This document shows, piece by piece, positions 1 through 9,000 of a DNA stretch of 28,700 nucleotides. The notes beneath the pieces were generated by a model. It saw only the letters and a program-made list of their open reading frames with translations. It was not told where the DNA came from and searched no databases. The translations under genes were made by a program, and so were the position numbers. Position 1 is the stretch's first letter, and each line of letters begins with the position of its first letter. The stretch is taken from positions 1 to 28,700 of the forward strand of contig JAITNU010000087.1 of NCBI GenBank assembly GCA_031290325.1. Direction: 5' to 3'. This stretch comes from Treponema sp. GTDB lineage: Bacteria; Spirochaetota; Spirochaetia; Treponematales; Breznakiellaceae.

Positions 1-143
1 CCAAAGGTTTAAATTCGGACCTTATACAAGTATCCGCAATCATACATAACTAAAATATGATAATCATAAAAGAAAAAGTCAAGGGAAATGATCGTAAAAG
101 ATACTTTTTTATCAAAAATTATAAAAAATAAAAAATAAAGTCG
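1..143. other. A/T-rich intergenic DNA at the left edge
   Basis: Strongly A/T-rich, with long A and T runs, downstream of the activase gene. No coding frame or clear hairpin is seen. On the minus strand a TTGACT with a poor, widely spaced -10 might serve a gene lying to the left. Confidence 0.4.
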
Positions 144-1040
144 TTAAAAAAACGCCTCGATTCCCCCTGTTTCAAATACGGTCTTATAGGCTTCAAGGTC
201 CTCTGGGTGGAGGGCCTTGGTTGCTGTAAACCCATAGTCCCGTCCAAGGAGTGCGTATTTGCTGTGACCAAATTGATGGAAGGGGAGGAGTTGGACGGCC
301 CCGGCACCCAGGGATTGGAGCAGGTCCGTAAAGGCCGCGGCATCGTCAAGGCCGTCGTTGAAACCGGGGATCACCGGGATACGGGGGAGGATCCGCCGGC
401 CCCGGGCAAGGGCGGTTCTCAGATTTTCGATGATACCGTCGTTATACACCCCGGTTCCCTCAAAATGCCGCTCCCGGTGGTGGTGTTTCAGGTCAAAGAG
501 GATGAGATCCGCCCTATCCGTAATCCGTTGAAATAGTTCCGGTACCGTGTATGCGCTGGTCTCAATGGCCCGGTGAATACCAGCCTCACCTAAGAGGATG
601 AGCAGCTCCTCGGCAAAATCCGGCTGGGCCAGTACCTCCCCGCCGGAAAGGGTAACCCCGCCGCCGGATTCCTCGTAGAAGACCTGATCCGCCTGGCATA
701 CCTCCATGACCTCGGCAGCGGTGAAAACCCTTCCCGTGCAGGACAGCGCCTCGCTGGGACAGGCCGCCACACAATCCCCGCAGCCGGTGCAGGTGTGCTG
801 CTCACAGCGGATTCGGTCTGATTCCTGGCTCAGGGCCTTGGGGGGACAGACCCCGACACAGGTCAAACAACGGACACAGTGAGCCCTATCCCACAGAAGC
901 TCAGGCTGAGGCCGCTGGGATTCCGGATTGGAACACCAGCGGCACCTGAGCGGACAGCCCTTAAAAAACACCACCGTCCTGATGCCCGGACCGTCATGGA
1001 TGCTGAATTTCTGAATATTGAAAATAATCCCCTGCTGCAT
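144..1040 (-). CDS. Glycyl radical enzyme activase (radical SAM, two extra 4Fe-4S clusters)
   Basis: Predicted to cleave S-adenosylmethionine and abstract a hydrogen from the radical-site glycine of the enzyme encoded at 2957-5359. The radical SAM CxxxCxxC motif is Cys29/Cys33/Cys36. A ferredoxin-like insert follows, with CxxCxxCxxxCP sets at Cys55-65 and Cys84-94, then a TLSGGE-type motif near residue 131. The insert is typical of activases for dehydratase-type glycyl radical enzymes and is absent from the short PflA type. The 298-residue length is normal. The ATG at 1038-1040 has an AGGAG ribosome site just upstream. The gene is divergent from the DeoR gene and shares its control region, so it is probably co-regulated with its target enzyme. 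The family is certain; the exact partner is inferred from context. Confidence 0.93.
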   Translation of the reverse strand: MQQGIIFNIQKFSIHDGPGIRTVVFFKGCPLRCRWCSNPESQRPQPELLWDRAHCVRCLTCVGVCPPKALSQESDRIRCEQHTCTGCGDCVAACPSEALSCTGRVFTAAEVMEVCQADQVFYEESGGGVTLSGGEVLAQPDFAEELLILLGEAGIHRAIETSAYTVPELFQRITDRADLILFDLKHHHRERHFEGTGVYNDGIIENLRTALARGRRILPRIPVIPGFNDGLDDAAAFTDLLQSLGAGAVQLLPFHQFGHSKYALLGRDYGFTATKALHPEDLEAYKTVFETGGIEAFF

Positions 1041-1063
1041 GGTTCATCTCCTTGTATATTTTA

Positions 1064-1092
1064 AATATACTGCTTTTTGTGTGTTTTGAAAA
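1064..1092 (-). promoter_or_regulatory. Promoter of the activase gene
   Basis: Read on the minus strand, TTTTCA (1087-1092) and TATATT (1064-1069) are separated by 17 bp, about 24 bp before the start codon. The -35 element coincides with the first TGAAA operator element. A perfect inverted repeat (arms GTATATT at 1054-1060 and AATATAC at 1064-1070, 3-nt loop) overlaps the -10 and the predicted transcript start. Confidence 0.55.
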
Positions 1093-1133
1093 TAATTTAC
1101 TTACGAATGAAACAATTTAGTTGACTTATGAAA
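1087..1133. promoter_or_regulatory. Candidate DeoR operator array, three TGAAA elements
   Basis: TGAAA begins at 1087, 1108 and 1129, so the elements repeat at exactly 21 bp, two helical turns. Each is followed by an A/T-rich stretch. The first lies on the -35 of the activase promoter. The third lies in the spacer of the DeoR promoter. DeoR-family repressors commonly bind phased direct repeats, so this is the likely site through which the adjacent regulator controls both transcription units. The phasing is seen directly; the binding is inferred. Confidence 0.55.
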
Positions 1134-1149
1134 ATATTCTGGGTATATT
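1121..1149 (+). promoter_or_regulatory. Promoter of the DeoR/ROK/glycyl radical enzyme operon
   Basis: TTGACT at 1121-1126 and TATATT at 1144-1149 are separated by 17 bp, a near-consensus sigma-70 promoter. Transcription would start near 1156, giving a leader of about 35 nt with a strong AAGGAGGT ribosome site at 1177-1184. Confidence 0.75.
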
Positions 1150-1190
1150 TGTCATGAAAGCAGACAAGATTGCATGAAGGAGGTAGACTT

Positions 1191-1952
1191 ATGACAAATA
1201 GGCATACCAGGATTCTTGAAGCGCTTACTAAAAAGCAGCGTATTGAGGTGGCCACTCTGGCGGTGATGCTGGAGGTTTCCCAGGTAACGATACGCAAGGA
1301 TTTGGATCAGCTTGAGGAACGGGGCCTTATACGAAGAGAACACGGGTTCGCAAGTATCGATCCGGCGGATGATGTGGGGAAACGACTTGCCTATAAGTAC
1401 CATATCAAGCGGCGGATTGCGGTGGCAGCAGCGGAATTGGTGGAGGAAGGCGAAACGGTCTTGATCGAATCCGGTTCCTGCTGCGCTCTGTTGGCTGAAG
1501 AGTTGGCCACCACAAAGCGGAATGTTACCATTGTTACCAACTCGGCGTTTATCGCCAATCATATCCGCTATGCTCCTTACGGGAAGGTCATCCTGTTGGG
1601 GGGATACTACCAGCCGATGGCACAGGTTACGGTGGGATCCATCACCTGCAAATGTGCGGAGGTGTTTTTTTCAGATAAGTTCTTTATCGGCATTGACGGT
1701 TTTACCGAGAAAGCCGGCTTTACGGGAAAGGATCATTTACGGGCACAAACGGTACAGGGCTTGATGAAACAGACCCGTCAGGTGCTGGTGTTAACCGATT
1801 CGGAAAAATTTTCTCACCAGGGGGTGGTACAACTGGTGTCCCCTGAGGCTGTTTCAATGGTCTACACCGATGACCAGATCCCGCCGGAACAGGAGGCTTT
1901 TTTGCAGGAAAAGCATATCATGGTCCACAAGGTCCCGTCGGCTGGGGTTTAA
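1191..1952 (+). CDS. DeoR-family transcriptional repressor
   Basis: The protein has 253 residues, the usual size for DeoR regulators. The N-terminal winged helix-turn-helix spans about residues 5-57 and includes the conserved stretch VSQVTIRKDLDQLEERGLI. The rest is the DeoRC sugar-phosphate sensing domain, with typical blocks such as VLIESGSCCALLAEEL, TNSAFIANH, GGYYQP and FIGIDGFTEKAGFT. A TTG at 1170 would add seven residues but would swallow the AAGGAGGT ribosome site, so ATG 1191 is preferred. The gene heads an operon with a ROK kinase (15 bp gap) and a glycyl radical enzyme. The inducer is probably a phosphorylated sugar or polyol made by the kinase; that part is inference. Confidence 0.92.
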   Translation: MTNRHTRILEALTKKQRIEVATLAVMLEVSQVTIRKDLDQLEERGLIRREHGFASIDPADDVGKRLAYKYHIKRRIAVAAAELVEEGETVLIESGSCCALLAEELATTKRNVTIVTNSAFIANHIRYAPYGKVILLGGYYQPMAQVTVGSITCKCAEVFFSDKFFIGIDGFTEKAGFTGKDHLRAQTVQGLMKQTRQVLVLTDSEKFSHQGVVQLVSPEAVSMVYTDDQIPPEQEAFLQEKHIMVHKVPSAGV

Positions 1953-1967
1953 AAATAAGGGTGTTTT

Positions 1968-2924
1968 ATGGAAAGGTATGTGGTTGGTATTGATGTGGGA
2001 GGCACCAAGATCGCCTTGGGGCTTTTCGACCACCGCAAGAGACTGGTTGCCGAAAGGGGTATCCCTTCGGATCCGGACTTAGGGCCAGAGGCGTTTTTTG
2101 ATGTGCTGATACAGGCCCTCCTGAAACTACTGGCCGAGGAGTCGGTAGCATGGGAGCAGCTCCGGGGCATTGGTCTGGGGATGCCTTCATTCATCCACTT
2201 TGAAACCGGGCATATTGTCAAAACGAGTAACTTAGTACGAATCCGGGATTTTCCCGCCCGTGCGTACCTGACGGACAAGTTCGGCGGGGTTCCCATCATC
2301 CTCGATAATGACGCCCATGTCGCAGCCCTGGCAGAATACCGCATGGGCGCGGGCCGGGGCTTCAAAAATATGCTCTATTGCCCGGTGAGTACAGGCATTG
2401 CCTCGGCGATAATCATCGACGGGAAGCTCTTCCGGGGCACTTACGGCTGGGCAGGTGAAAGCGGTCATGCAATCGCCACCCCTGGAGAGGGCCTCCTCTG
2501 CGGCTGCGGCAACCAGGGCTGCTTCATGTCCTGGTGCTCTGGCTCCATGATCGTGAAGCATATTCAGAACTGGATTGCCGCAGGAGAACAAACCCTGATG
2601 ACCGGGTTGGCCGGAGGCGCCGAAAACATCGACTGCTTTCACCTGGAAGCGGCCTATGATCAGGGGGACCCCCTGGCGATCAAGGCCCTTAACCAGATGG
2701 CCACCTACTTGGGGATTTGGTTTTTCAACCTCTATGTAACCTTTAATATCGACTGCTTTGTCTTAGGAGGCGGCCTGCTCAAGATGGGTGACAAGCTCCT
2801 CGCTCCGGTGCGCCGAACCTTTGACCAGTATAATCGCAACGATATGCCGGTTTATTTCAAGACCGCAGAACTGGGGAACCGCTTTGGTATCATCGGCGCC
2901 GCGGAGTTGATTTTTGATTATTAA
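1968..2924 (+). CDS. ROK-family sugar kinase
   Basis: A 318-residue protein with both ROK hallmarks. GIDVGGTKIALGLF at residues 7-20 is the ATP phosphate-binding loop, and DNDAH at 113-117 carries the catalytic aspartate (Asp115). The zinc site is His167 with Cys178, Cys180 and Cys185 in the CxCGxxGC arrangement; the glutamate that often follows GC is replaced (GCFMS). There is no N-terminal helix-turn-helix, so it is a kinase and not a ROK repressor. It sits between the DeoR gene and the radical enzyme gene, so it likely phosphorylates the sugar or polyol that the radical enzyme then cleaves or dehydrates. The substrate cannot be read from the sequence. Confidence 0.9.
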   Translation: MERYVVGIDVGGTKIALGLFDHRKRLVAERGIPSDPDLGPEAFFDVLIQALLKLLAEESVAWEQLRGIGLGMPSFIHFETGHIVKTSNLVRIRDFPARAYLTDKFGGVPIILDNDAHVAALAEYRMGAGRGFKNMLYCPVSTGIASAIIIDGKLFRGTYGWAGESGHAIATPGEGLLCGCGNQGCFMSWCSGSMIVKHIQNWIAAGEQTLMTGLAGGAENIDCFHLEAAYDQGDPLAIKALNQMATYLGIWFFNLYVTFNIDCFVLGGGLLKMGDKLLAPVRRTFDQYNRNDMPVYFKTAELGNRFGIIGAAELIFDY

Positions 2925-2929
2925 AAAAC

Positions 2930-2950
2930 GGAACCTTTGGTTCCAAGGAG
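2930..2950 (+). promoter_or_regulatory. Hairpin directly before the ribosome site of the glycyl radical enzyme gene
   Basis: GGAACC (2930-2935) and GGTTCC (2939-2944) form a perfect 6-bp stem with a TTT loop. The AAGGAG ribosome site (2945-2950) abuts its 3' side. A run of six A lies just upstream, so on the opposite strand it reads as a short stem plus T-run. It could tune or stabilise the downstream message, or stop antisense transcription. Confidence 0.35.
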
Positions 2951-2956
2951 TATGCT

Positions 2957-5359
2957 ATGCATCATTTTGGTGAACTTACCCCCCGGATGAGGAATTTCCG
3001 GGAAGCTTTGTTGACGGTAAAGCCCTTTGTGTGCGCCGAACGGGCGCGGATCACCACTGACACCTACCGTCAGAACCTTGACCAGCCCATGGTACTGCGC
3101 CGGGCACTGATGTACCGGAACGTTCTTGAGGGGATGAGCATCTTCATTGAGCCTGAGACCCTGCTCGCCGGGAATCAGGCTTCGGGAAACCGGTCTGCTC
3201 CGATTTTCCCTGAATATGCCATGGACTGGGTCATTGACGAACTGGATACCTTTGATAAGCGGGATGGGGACCGGTTTTACATCACCGGGGAAACCAAGGC
3301 GGTACTCCGGGAAATCGCCCCCTTCTGGGAACACAACACCGTGAAGGACCGGGGCCTTGCGGCCATGCCCCCAGGTGCGCGGGTCTTCTACGATCTGGGG
3401 ATCATCAAAGCCGAGGGGAACATCACCTCTGGAGATGCCCATGTGGCGGTGAACTATGGCCGTATGCTCAAAACGGGCCTGCGGGTGTGTAAGGAACAGG
3501 CGGAAGCAAAGCTCGCCGGCCTGGACCTGACGGATTACCGGAACCTGGCTAAGTCTTATTTCTACCAGTCGGTGATCATCGTGGTGGACGCCACCTGTGC
3601 CTTTGCCACACGCTACGCGAATCTTGCCTTGATCGCTGCTCAAACCGAAAAGGATGGGGCCAGAAAAGCGGAACTGGAGGAGATGAGCCGGGTACTCAAC
3701 AAAGTCCCCTACGAAGCGGCGGAAACCTTTTATGAGGCGGTTCAGTCCCTGTGGCTCGTGCACCTCTGCCTCCAAATCGAAAGCAACGGCCATTCCCTTT
3801 CCTATGGCCGCATGGACCAGTACCTCGCCCCCTATTACGAAGAGGACCTCGCCGCAGGGCGCATCACCGAAGCAGGGGCCTGCGAACTCCTGACTAACCT
3901 CTGGCTCAAGACCTTCACTATCAATAAAATCCGAAGCTGGTCCCATACCCGCTTTTCCGCCGGAAGCCCCCTCTACCAGAACGTTACCATCGGCGGCCAA
4001 ACCCCGGCAGCTACAGACGCGGTGAATCCCCTCTCATACCTCATCCTCCGCAGCGTGGCCCAGACCCGGCTTCCCCAGCCGAATCTGACCGTCCGCTACC
4101 ACAGGGGCCTGGATGATCGGTGTATCGGGGAGTGCATCGAGGTGGTACGCCTGGGCTTCGGGATGCCTGCCTTTAACAACGATGAAATCATCATCCCCTC
4201 GTTTATCAACAAAGGGGTGAAGCCAGAGGACGCCTACAACTACAGTGCCATTGGCTGCGTGGAAGTGGCGGTTCCCGGCAAGTGGGGCTACCGCTGCACC
4301 GGCATGAGCTTCCTCAACTTCCCCAAGTCCCTGCTCATCGCTCTGAACGACGGGGTGGACAATGTGTCTGGCACGCGGCTCTGCCAAGGGGTGGGCCACT
4401 TCAGGGACATGCGATCCTTTGATGAGGTGATGCGTGCCTGGGATAGGATCATCCGGGAATTTACCCGCCAATGCGTGATCATTGATTCCACAGCGGACAC
4501 AGTACTGGAACGGGATACTGCTGACGTGCTCTGCTCCGCCCTCTGTGACGACTGCATTGAGCGGGGACTTAACCTCAAAGAAGGAGGGGCGGTCTACGAT
4601 TTTATCAGCGACTTACAGGTGGGGATCGCCAACCTTGCCGATTCCCTGGCGGCGATCAAGAAGTGCGTCTTTGAGGATACATCTGTTACTGCCGCGGATT
4701 TGTGGGATGCCCTGGAAGCCAACTTTGAAGGCCCGAAAAACGAACAGATCCGCCGCCTGCTCCTGGCCGCCCCCAAATACGGCAATGACGACGACTATGT
4801 GGATTCCCTCATCCGCCAAGCCTACGATGTGTACATCGACGAGATGAAGAAGTACCACAATACCCGCTATGGCCGAGGGCCTATCGGGGGCATCTACTAC
4901 GCGGGGACTTCCTCGATTTCCGCCAATGTGCCCCAGGGCGCGGGAACCACTGCTACCCCGGACGGCCGTAAGGCCGGGGAACCCCTCGCCGAGGGCTGCT
5001 CCCCCGCTCACGGCATGGACCAGAACGGTCCCACTGCGGTGTTCAAGACCGTGTCAAAACTGCCCACCGAAGAGATCACCGGCGGGGTGCTCCTCAACCA
5101 GAAGGTAACCCCCCAAATACTGGAAAAACCAGAGGACCGGAAAAAACTCAGCAGCCTGATCCGGGCCTTCTTCAACCGGCTCCAGGGTTTCCATGTGCAG
5201 TTCAACGTGGTCTCCCGGGAAACCCTTCTGGACGCCCAGGTGCACCCTGATGCACACCGGGACCTCATTGTCCGGGTTGCAGGGTACAGCGCCTTCTTCA
5301 ACGTACTGTCCCGGGAAACCCAGAATGATATTATAGAACGAACCGAGCAGGTTTTATGA
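2957..5359 (+). CDS. Glycyl radical enzyme, dehydratase/lyase type (annotated 'formate acetyltransferase 2' in relatives)
   Basis: An 800-residue PFL-fold enzyme of the length usual for glycerol-dehydratase-like and PflD/YbiW-like proteins. The radical loop near the C terminus is RVAGYSAFF, with radical Gly776. The active-site loop is GCVE, with thiyl Cys434 and probable general base Glu436. Pyruvate formate-lyase instead has two adjacent cysteines, so a true PFL role is unlikely. The downstream residues VAVPGKWGYRCTGM resemble the YbiW/PflF group. ATG 2957 has an AAGGAG site. The neighbours are an activase with a ferredoxin insert, a ROK kinase and a DeoR repressor; together they suggest anaerobic use of a phosphorylated sugar or polyol. 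From memory and unverified, YbiW-type enzymes were recently linked to 1,5-anhydroglucitol 6-phosphate; this is one candidate substrate. Confidence 0.9.
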   Translation: MHHFGELTPRMRNFREALLTVKPFVCAERARITTDTYRQNLDQPMVLRRALMYRNVLEGMSIFIEPETLLAGNQASGNRSAPIFPEYAMDWVIDELDTFDKRDGDRFYITGETKAVLREIAPFWEHNTVKDRGLAAMPPGARVFYDLGIIKAEGNITSGDAHVAVNYGRMLKTGLRVCKEQAEAKLAGLDLTDYRNLAKSYFYQSVIIVVDATCAFATRYANLALIAAQTEKDGARKAELEEMSRVLNKVPYEAAETFYEAVQSLWLVHLCLQIESNGHSLSYGRMDQYLAPYYEEDLAAGRITEAGACELLTNLWLKTFTINKIRSWSHTRFSAGSPLYQNVTIGGQTPAATDAVNPLSYLILRSVAQTRLPQPNLTVRYHRGLDDRCIGECIEVVRLGFGMPAFNNDEIIIPSFINKGVKPEDAYNYSAIGCVEVAVPGKWGYRCTGMSFLNFPKSLLIALNDGVDNVSGTRLCQGVGHFRDMRSFDEVMRAWDRIIREFTRQCVIIDSTADTVLERDTADVLCSALCDDCIERGLNLKEGGAVYDFISDLQVGIANLADSLAAIKKCVFEDTSVTAADLWDALEANFEGPKNEQIRRLLLAAPKYGNDDDYVDSLIRQAYDVYIDEMKKYHNTRYGRGPIGGIYYAGTSSISANVPQGAGTTATPDGRKAGEPLAEGCSPAHGMDQNGPTAVFKTVSKLPTEEITGGVLLNQKVTPQILEKPEDRKKLSSLIRAFFNRLQGFHVQFNVVSRETLLDAQVHPDAHRDLIVRVAGYSAFFNVLSRETQNDIIERTEQVL

Positions 5360-5375
5360 GGGGGCAGTAAGAAGA

Positions 5376-5422
5376 GGTCCGGTACCGTGGCGCTACCGTT
5401 GATACCGCACCGTTACCGGTCC
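5376..5422. terminator. Long imperfect inverted repeat between convergent genes
   Basis: Arms at 5376-5384 (GGTCCGGTA) and 5414-5422 (TACCGGTCC) pair at eight of nine positions, and further pairing is possible inside. It lies 17 bp after the glycyl radical enzyme stop and before the convergent DUF2271 stop. No T-run follows on either strand, so a terminator or transcript-end structure is only suggested. Confidence 0.3.
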
Positions 5423-5465
5423 AATCATGGTTCGCCCGGCAATATCTTTGCCGAAGTACTGGGCC

Positions 5466-5927
5466 TCAGGTCTCCCGGGGATTACCACCAAGCTGCACGA
5501 CCGCGTGGTACATAACCCGGTTTTCATTCCTGAAGGTGGCCTCTATATACAGATGATACTCCCCCGAAGGAACTGCCGCGCCTCCCTGATCCGTACCATC
5601 CCACCGGTAGTTCCGGGAACCTGCCTGGGGAGTCGCGCTGGTAAAGCTATCGATCTGAGAACGGCTCATTCCCCTGAGGCCGGACTGTTTAACCCACTGG
5701 GGAATTGACTGGGGTCTCCGTTCCCAGCCCCCCTGGGCGGTAAAACGGGTCGCATACAGGGTTTTGACATACCGGCCATCCTCAATCCACAGGGCAAACT
5801 GATTACTGCCGGAACCCGGCTGGCGGGTATATGAAAAAGAGACCTCCACCAGCTCACGGGACTGAGCCGCCGCACCGGCCTGGGCCATCACCCACAAAAC
5901 CGCCAGCAAACTGATACTGTATTTCAT
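5466..5927 (-). CDS. Exported DUF2271 protein with FlgD-like Ig fold
   Basis: A 153-residue protein with a signal peptide at residues 1-21 (hydrophobic SLLAVLWVMAQAG, then AAA before Gln22) and no lipobox. The body matches DUF2271 as I know it: the blocks SYTRQPGSGSNQFALWIED, VKTLYATRFTAQGGW and RPQSIPQWV appear in order. The end (YRWDGTDQGGAAVPSGEYHLYIEA) resembles the FlgD Ig-like repeat seen in many periplasmic proteins. It should be periplasmic. DUF2271 genes often sit near PepSY or redox membrane proteins, but none is nearby here. ATG 5925-5927 has a GAGG site and a strong promoter of its own, so it is probably monocistronic. Biochemical role unknown. Confidence 0.8.
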   Translation of the reverse strand: MKYSISLLAVLWVMAQAGAAAQSRELVEVSFSYTRQPGSGSNQFALWIEDGRYVKTLYATRFTAQGGWERRPQSIPQWVKQSGLRGMSRSQIDSFTSATPQAGSRNYRWDGTDQGGAAVPSGEYHLYIEATFRNENRVMYHAVVQLGGNPRET

Positions 5928-5952
5928 AGCTCAACCTCACTTGTGTGAGTAT

Positions 5953-5980
5953 ATTATACAAAAAAGCAAAAAACAGTCAA
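5953..5980 (-). promoter_or_regulatory. Promoter of the DUF2271 gene
   Basis: On the minus strand, TTGACT (5975-5980) is followed after 16 bp by a perfect TATAAT (5953-5958). Just downstream, a 5-bp inverted repeat (5936-5940 and 5945-5949, 4-nt loop) overlaps the ribosome-binding site and may act as an operator or an mRNA hairpin. Confidence 0.75.
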
Positions 5981-6037
5981 GATCGATATAACCCTGCAAT
6001 ACTCCTGCCTTATTTCTATTGATAAACAGACAATTCT

Positions 6038-6053
6038 GCCGGGAGGAACCGGC
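6038..6053 (-). terminator. Small GC-rich hairpin after the TerB-like gene
   Basis: GCCGG (6038-6042) and CCGGC (6049-6053) form a 5-bp stem with a 6-nt loop, about 20 nt past the stop codon of the gene at 6073-9267. No clear T-run follows, so it is a weak terminator candidate. Confidence 0.25.
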
Positions 6054-6072
6054 GACCACATCAAAATGCACC

Positions 6073-9000
6073 TTAAGCAATACCAAAATACCCTTTGACC
6101 GCTTCCTCGTATTCTGCGGACACAAGCGGCGCTTCACCCATCGTGTCGATGAGGAGGTCATTGAAGACATCCTGGAACTGCTCGTTGATGGTGTCAAAGA
6201 GCAGTTCAGGCATGGTCAGGTAGTGCTGCGCCAACCGTTCCAGAGCGGCGGATAGGTTTTCCCCTGAGCTGCCCCGTTCTGCCAGTAGCTTGAGGGTTGC
6301 GCTGGACCCTTCATCAAGACCTGAGAGAAAATCCGCTATGGACGGCGGCCCCACTGAAGGCGCAGACTCGGCGTGCCCGACGGCCGGGTTCCGGGTCTGC
6401 TGCCCCAGGGGATGTTCATCCTCTTCATCCATGCGCAGTAATTCCCGGACTTCATCGGATTCTTGCCGAAGCTGGTCCAGGGTGTCCTGCTCCAGTTCAA
6501 TCGTATTGAGCGCCGGCTGTGCGGGGAAGCCCAGTTCCGTATCAGCCAGGTATTTCCAGCGGGGATCCAGACTCGGTTCCTTTTCCTTTTGAACACCCTC
6601 CTTCTGGCTGAGTTTGAAGTCGATATACGCGGTAAGCTCCTCCAGGAAGGCTCTGAGGGGCGGATGAACGTAGAAATCGATCCATTCTGCAATATACTCG
6701 CCATTCCCCAGGTGCTCTATAGGGGTGAAAGCTTTGATGAGATAGGGAATTGCCCGGACCGGATAGAAGAACTCGAAAAACCGCTTGCCGCAGTGTTCCC
6801 GGAGATACTGATCCACCCTGTGCAGGACCGTTTCGATAGGGTGTTCCAAGTCGTGCACCGGCACACCCCAGTCCAGAGCACCCTTCTCAATACTCCCTGA
6901 TTTCGGATCAAAATAGAGGATATCCATAATATCCGCACCGAGGATGGGAGTATCCTCCTCAATATAACGTCTGTGGAGAGAGAGGTTCCGCATGATGAGG
7001 TTGGATACCCCATCATGGCTATAGGGGATCAGTTCAGGCAGGGCTTGGTCAAGGATCTGATACAATACGGCGAAGTCCCTGAGCCAGAGGGGAAAATAAT
7101 AATCCAGTTGGGGGTATGTGTCCCGGTAGCTCCTCCAGAGGCGCAGCAGTTCCTGGAAATGCTGCAAAGGCTCCCCGTCTCCCATGATCAGCTCCAGGGC
7201 GTAGATAAAAATGTAATTCCGGGGAACTTCAAGGATGACGTGCTTGCGAAAGGCGCCCCGCCAGTACAGGAAAAAATCCCGCTGTTTCTGATTCAGGCGG
7301 CTGAACCGGAGGTCCTCATCACGGGAGATGATGTAATTGACCGCAGGAACCTCGGGACCCTCCTGGGTGAAGTATTGCCGTTCCCGGTTGAATTCCCCGG
7401 TATTGGGACGCTCGAACTGGGACCGTATCACAAACCTGCTTCCCCCAAAGACACCAGCAGGGGCCGCGAAGGGCGCCGGGGGCTTCAGGATGTCCCTGCA
7501 AAAGAACCGATAGGGCCTGGGCAGGGCTAGAGGCGTATTCGGGTCCCGGAACACATAGTGCACCAGGTGGTTCAGCTTCCCCTGGATGTTGAATAGTTCC
7601 TTGATGCGCTTGTCCCCAATATCTTGAAAGAGATAGGTGGCATTAAAGATGATGCCCAGGCGGAGGCGGGTCTGGATTGCGGCGATGTGTTCATAACACC
7701 CTTTCTGCTCATTCAAAATCAGTTCTTCAGGCTTAACCAGGATGAGGAGATCGCAGCGGGCCGGTTTGTCCACAGCGGCGAGTTTTTCGTAATAGCATAC
7801 GCCAATGCCCTTGAATTGAGGGGAAAATACGGAAAGCTCCGCCAAGTGCAGCTTTTTCTTGAGGTGATCCTTATAGAATTTTTCCCGCATGAGGAGGATG
7901 ACCGTGCCGTTCTTGATCTGCTGGGAAAGATACCCCAGGTAGGCTGCCAGAACCTCGGCGACCCACCCGTTATGATGGGCTATGATACCGCCGGATATAC
8001 CGTAGGTGCGGAGGAACTCGATATGGGTACGGAAGATCCGGTTCGCATCTGCCTCTGGTACCCAAGGGTCCTCCGCGAATGTAAATTCCGACCAGAGTCC
8101 TAAGAGATCATCGCCGCCCTGGTTGAGCACTTCCGCGGCGCTCATCCTGATGGGCTTGAGGGGTGTGCCGTCGATTAAACAGCCCAGATCGCCCAGGCCT
8201 ATGGCTCTGAGGGTTTCTTTACGGACCCATTTGCTATCCAGTTGGACAGCGGTTCCCCTGGTGGTTTCAAGCAGGTTAGAAACCAGCTGGGCAGAGTAGC
8301 ATTTTTTGCCGTATTTCAGCATGGGAACCGCATAGGCCGTGCCTACCCCGCGCTCGATCCGGGAGACTCCATGGAGCACGAGGCTTAACTGCTCTGGGGA
8401 GATATAGCGCTTATCCTCTGTTAACAGGTTCACGAGTTTCTTGTCCCCAAAACGGCGGATTATTCCGGCATGGGTATCTGCAAAAATGGAGAGATTTTCC
8501 TGGGTAAGGAGCAGGGTATCTCCTTTGGCAAAAAGCGCTGCTATGAAGGCTTCGGGGAGGATCTCATAGATCGTATTGCCGTAGAGCCGGTGATTGCTCA
8601 AGCCTGCCAGAGGCAGCCATTGTGTTTGCGGGACGAGTTCCCGTTTCAGGGTGATGAGGAGTTCCCCGCGGGGCTTCTGCACCTTTGCCCGTAGTTCCAT
8701 GAGCCGATCCCCGAATCGTGCCAGAACAGGACGGCTGCGGATCAGTGCAGTTTTGAGGCGTGCCAGGGAGAGGATGGCCTCACCCTGGATACGCTCCTGC
8801 CCCAGTATATCGAGTAATGCGTCATCCAGGTTGTCTTCGGGGATCTTCAGGATGGTATCACCCTGGATAAAATACCCCTCAGCAAGGTGAACCATGTTGG
8901 GGGGTAGCTTCCGATGGAAGGAAGCGGAGGGGGCATCGTATACATAGTCAAGGAAGGGTTCCTTCATCGCCTTAAAAGTGATCCGGGCGGCCTCTGGGGA

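Noticed and set aside
1170..1190. TTG start at 1170 for the DeoR protein
   Set aside because: It would encode the AAGGAGGT ribosome site as protein; ATG 1191 sits at ideal distance from it.
2921..4000. Long minus-strand frame of 359 codons opposite the glycyl radical enzyme
   Set aside because: It is the antisense shadow of a well-supported gene, with no ribosome site, no recognisable domain and low-complexity character.
2957..5359. Annotation as pyruvate formate-lyase (pflB)
   Set aside because: The active site has Gly-Cys-Val-Glu and not two adjacent cysteines, and the activase and kinase neighbours fit a dehydratase/lyase-type enzyme.
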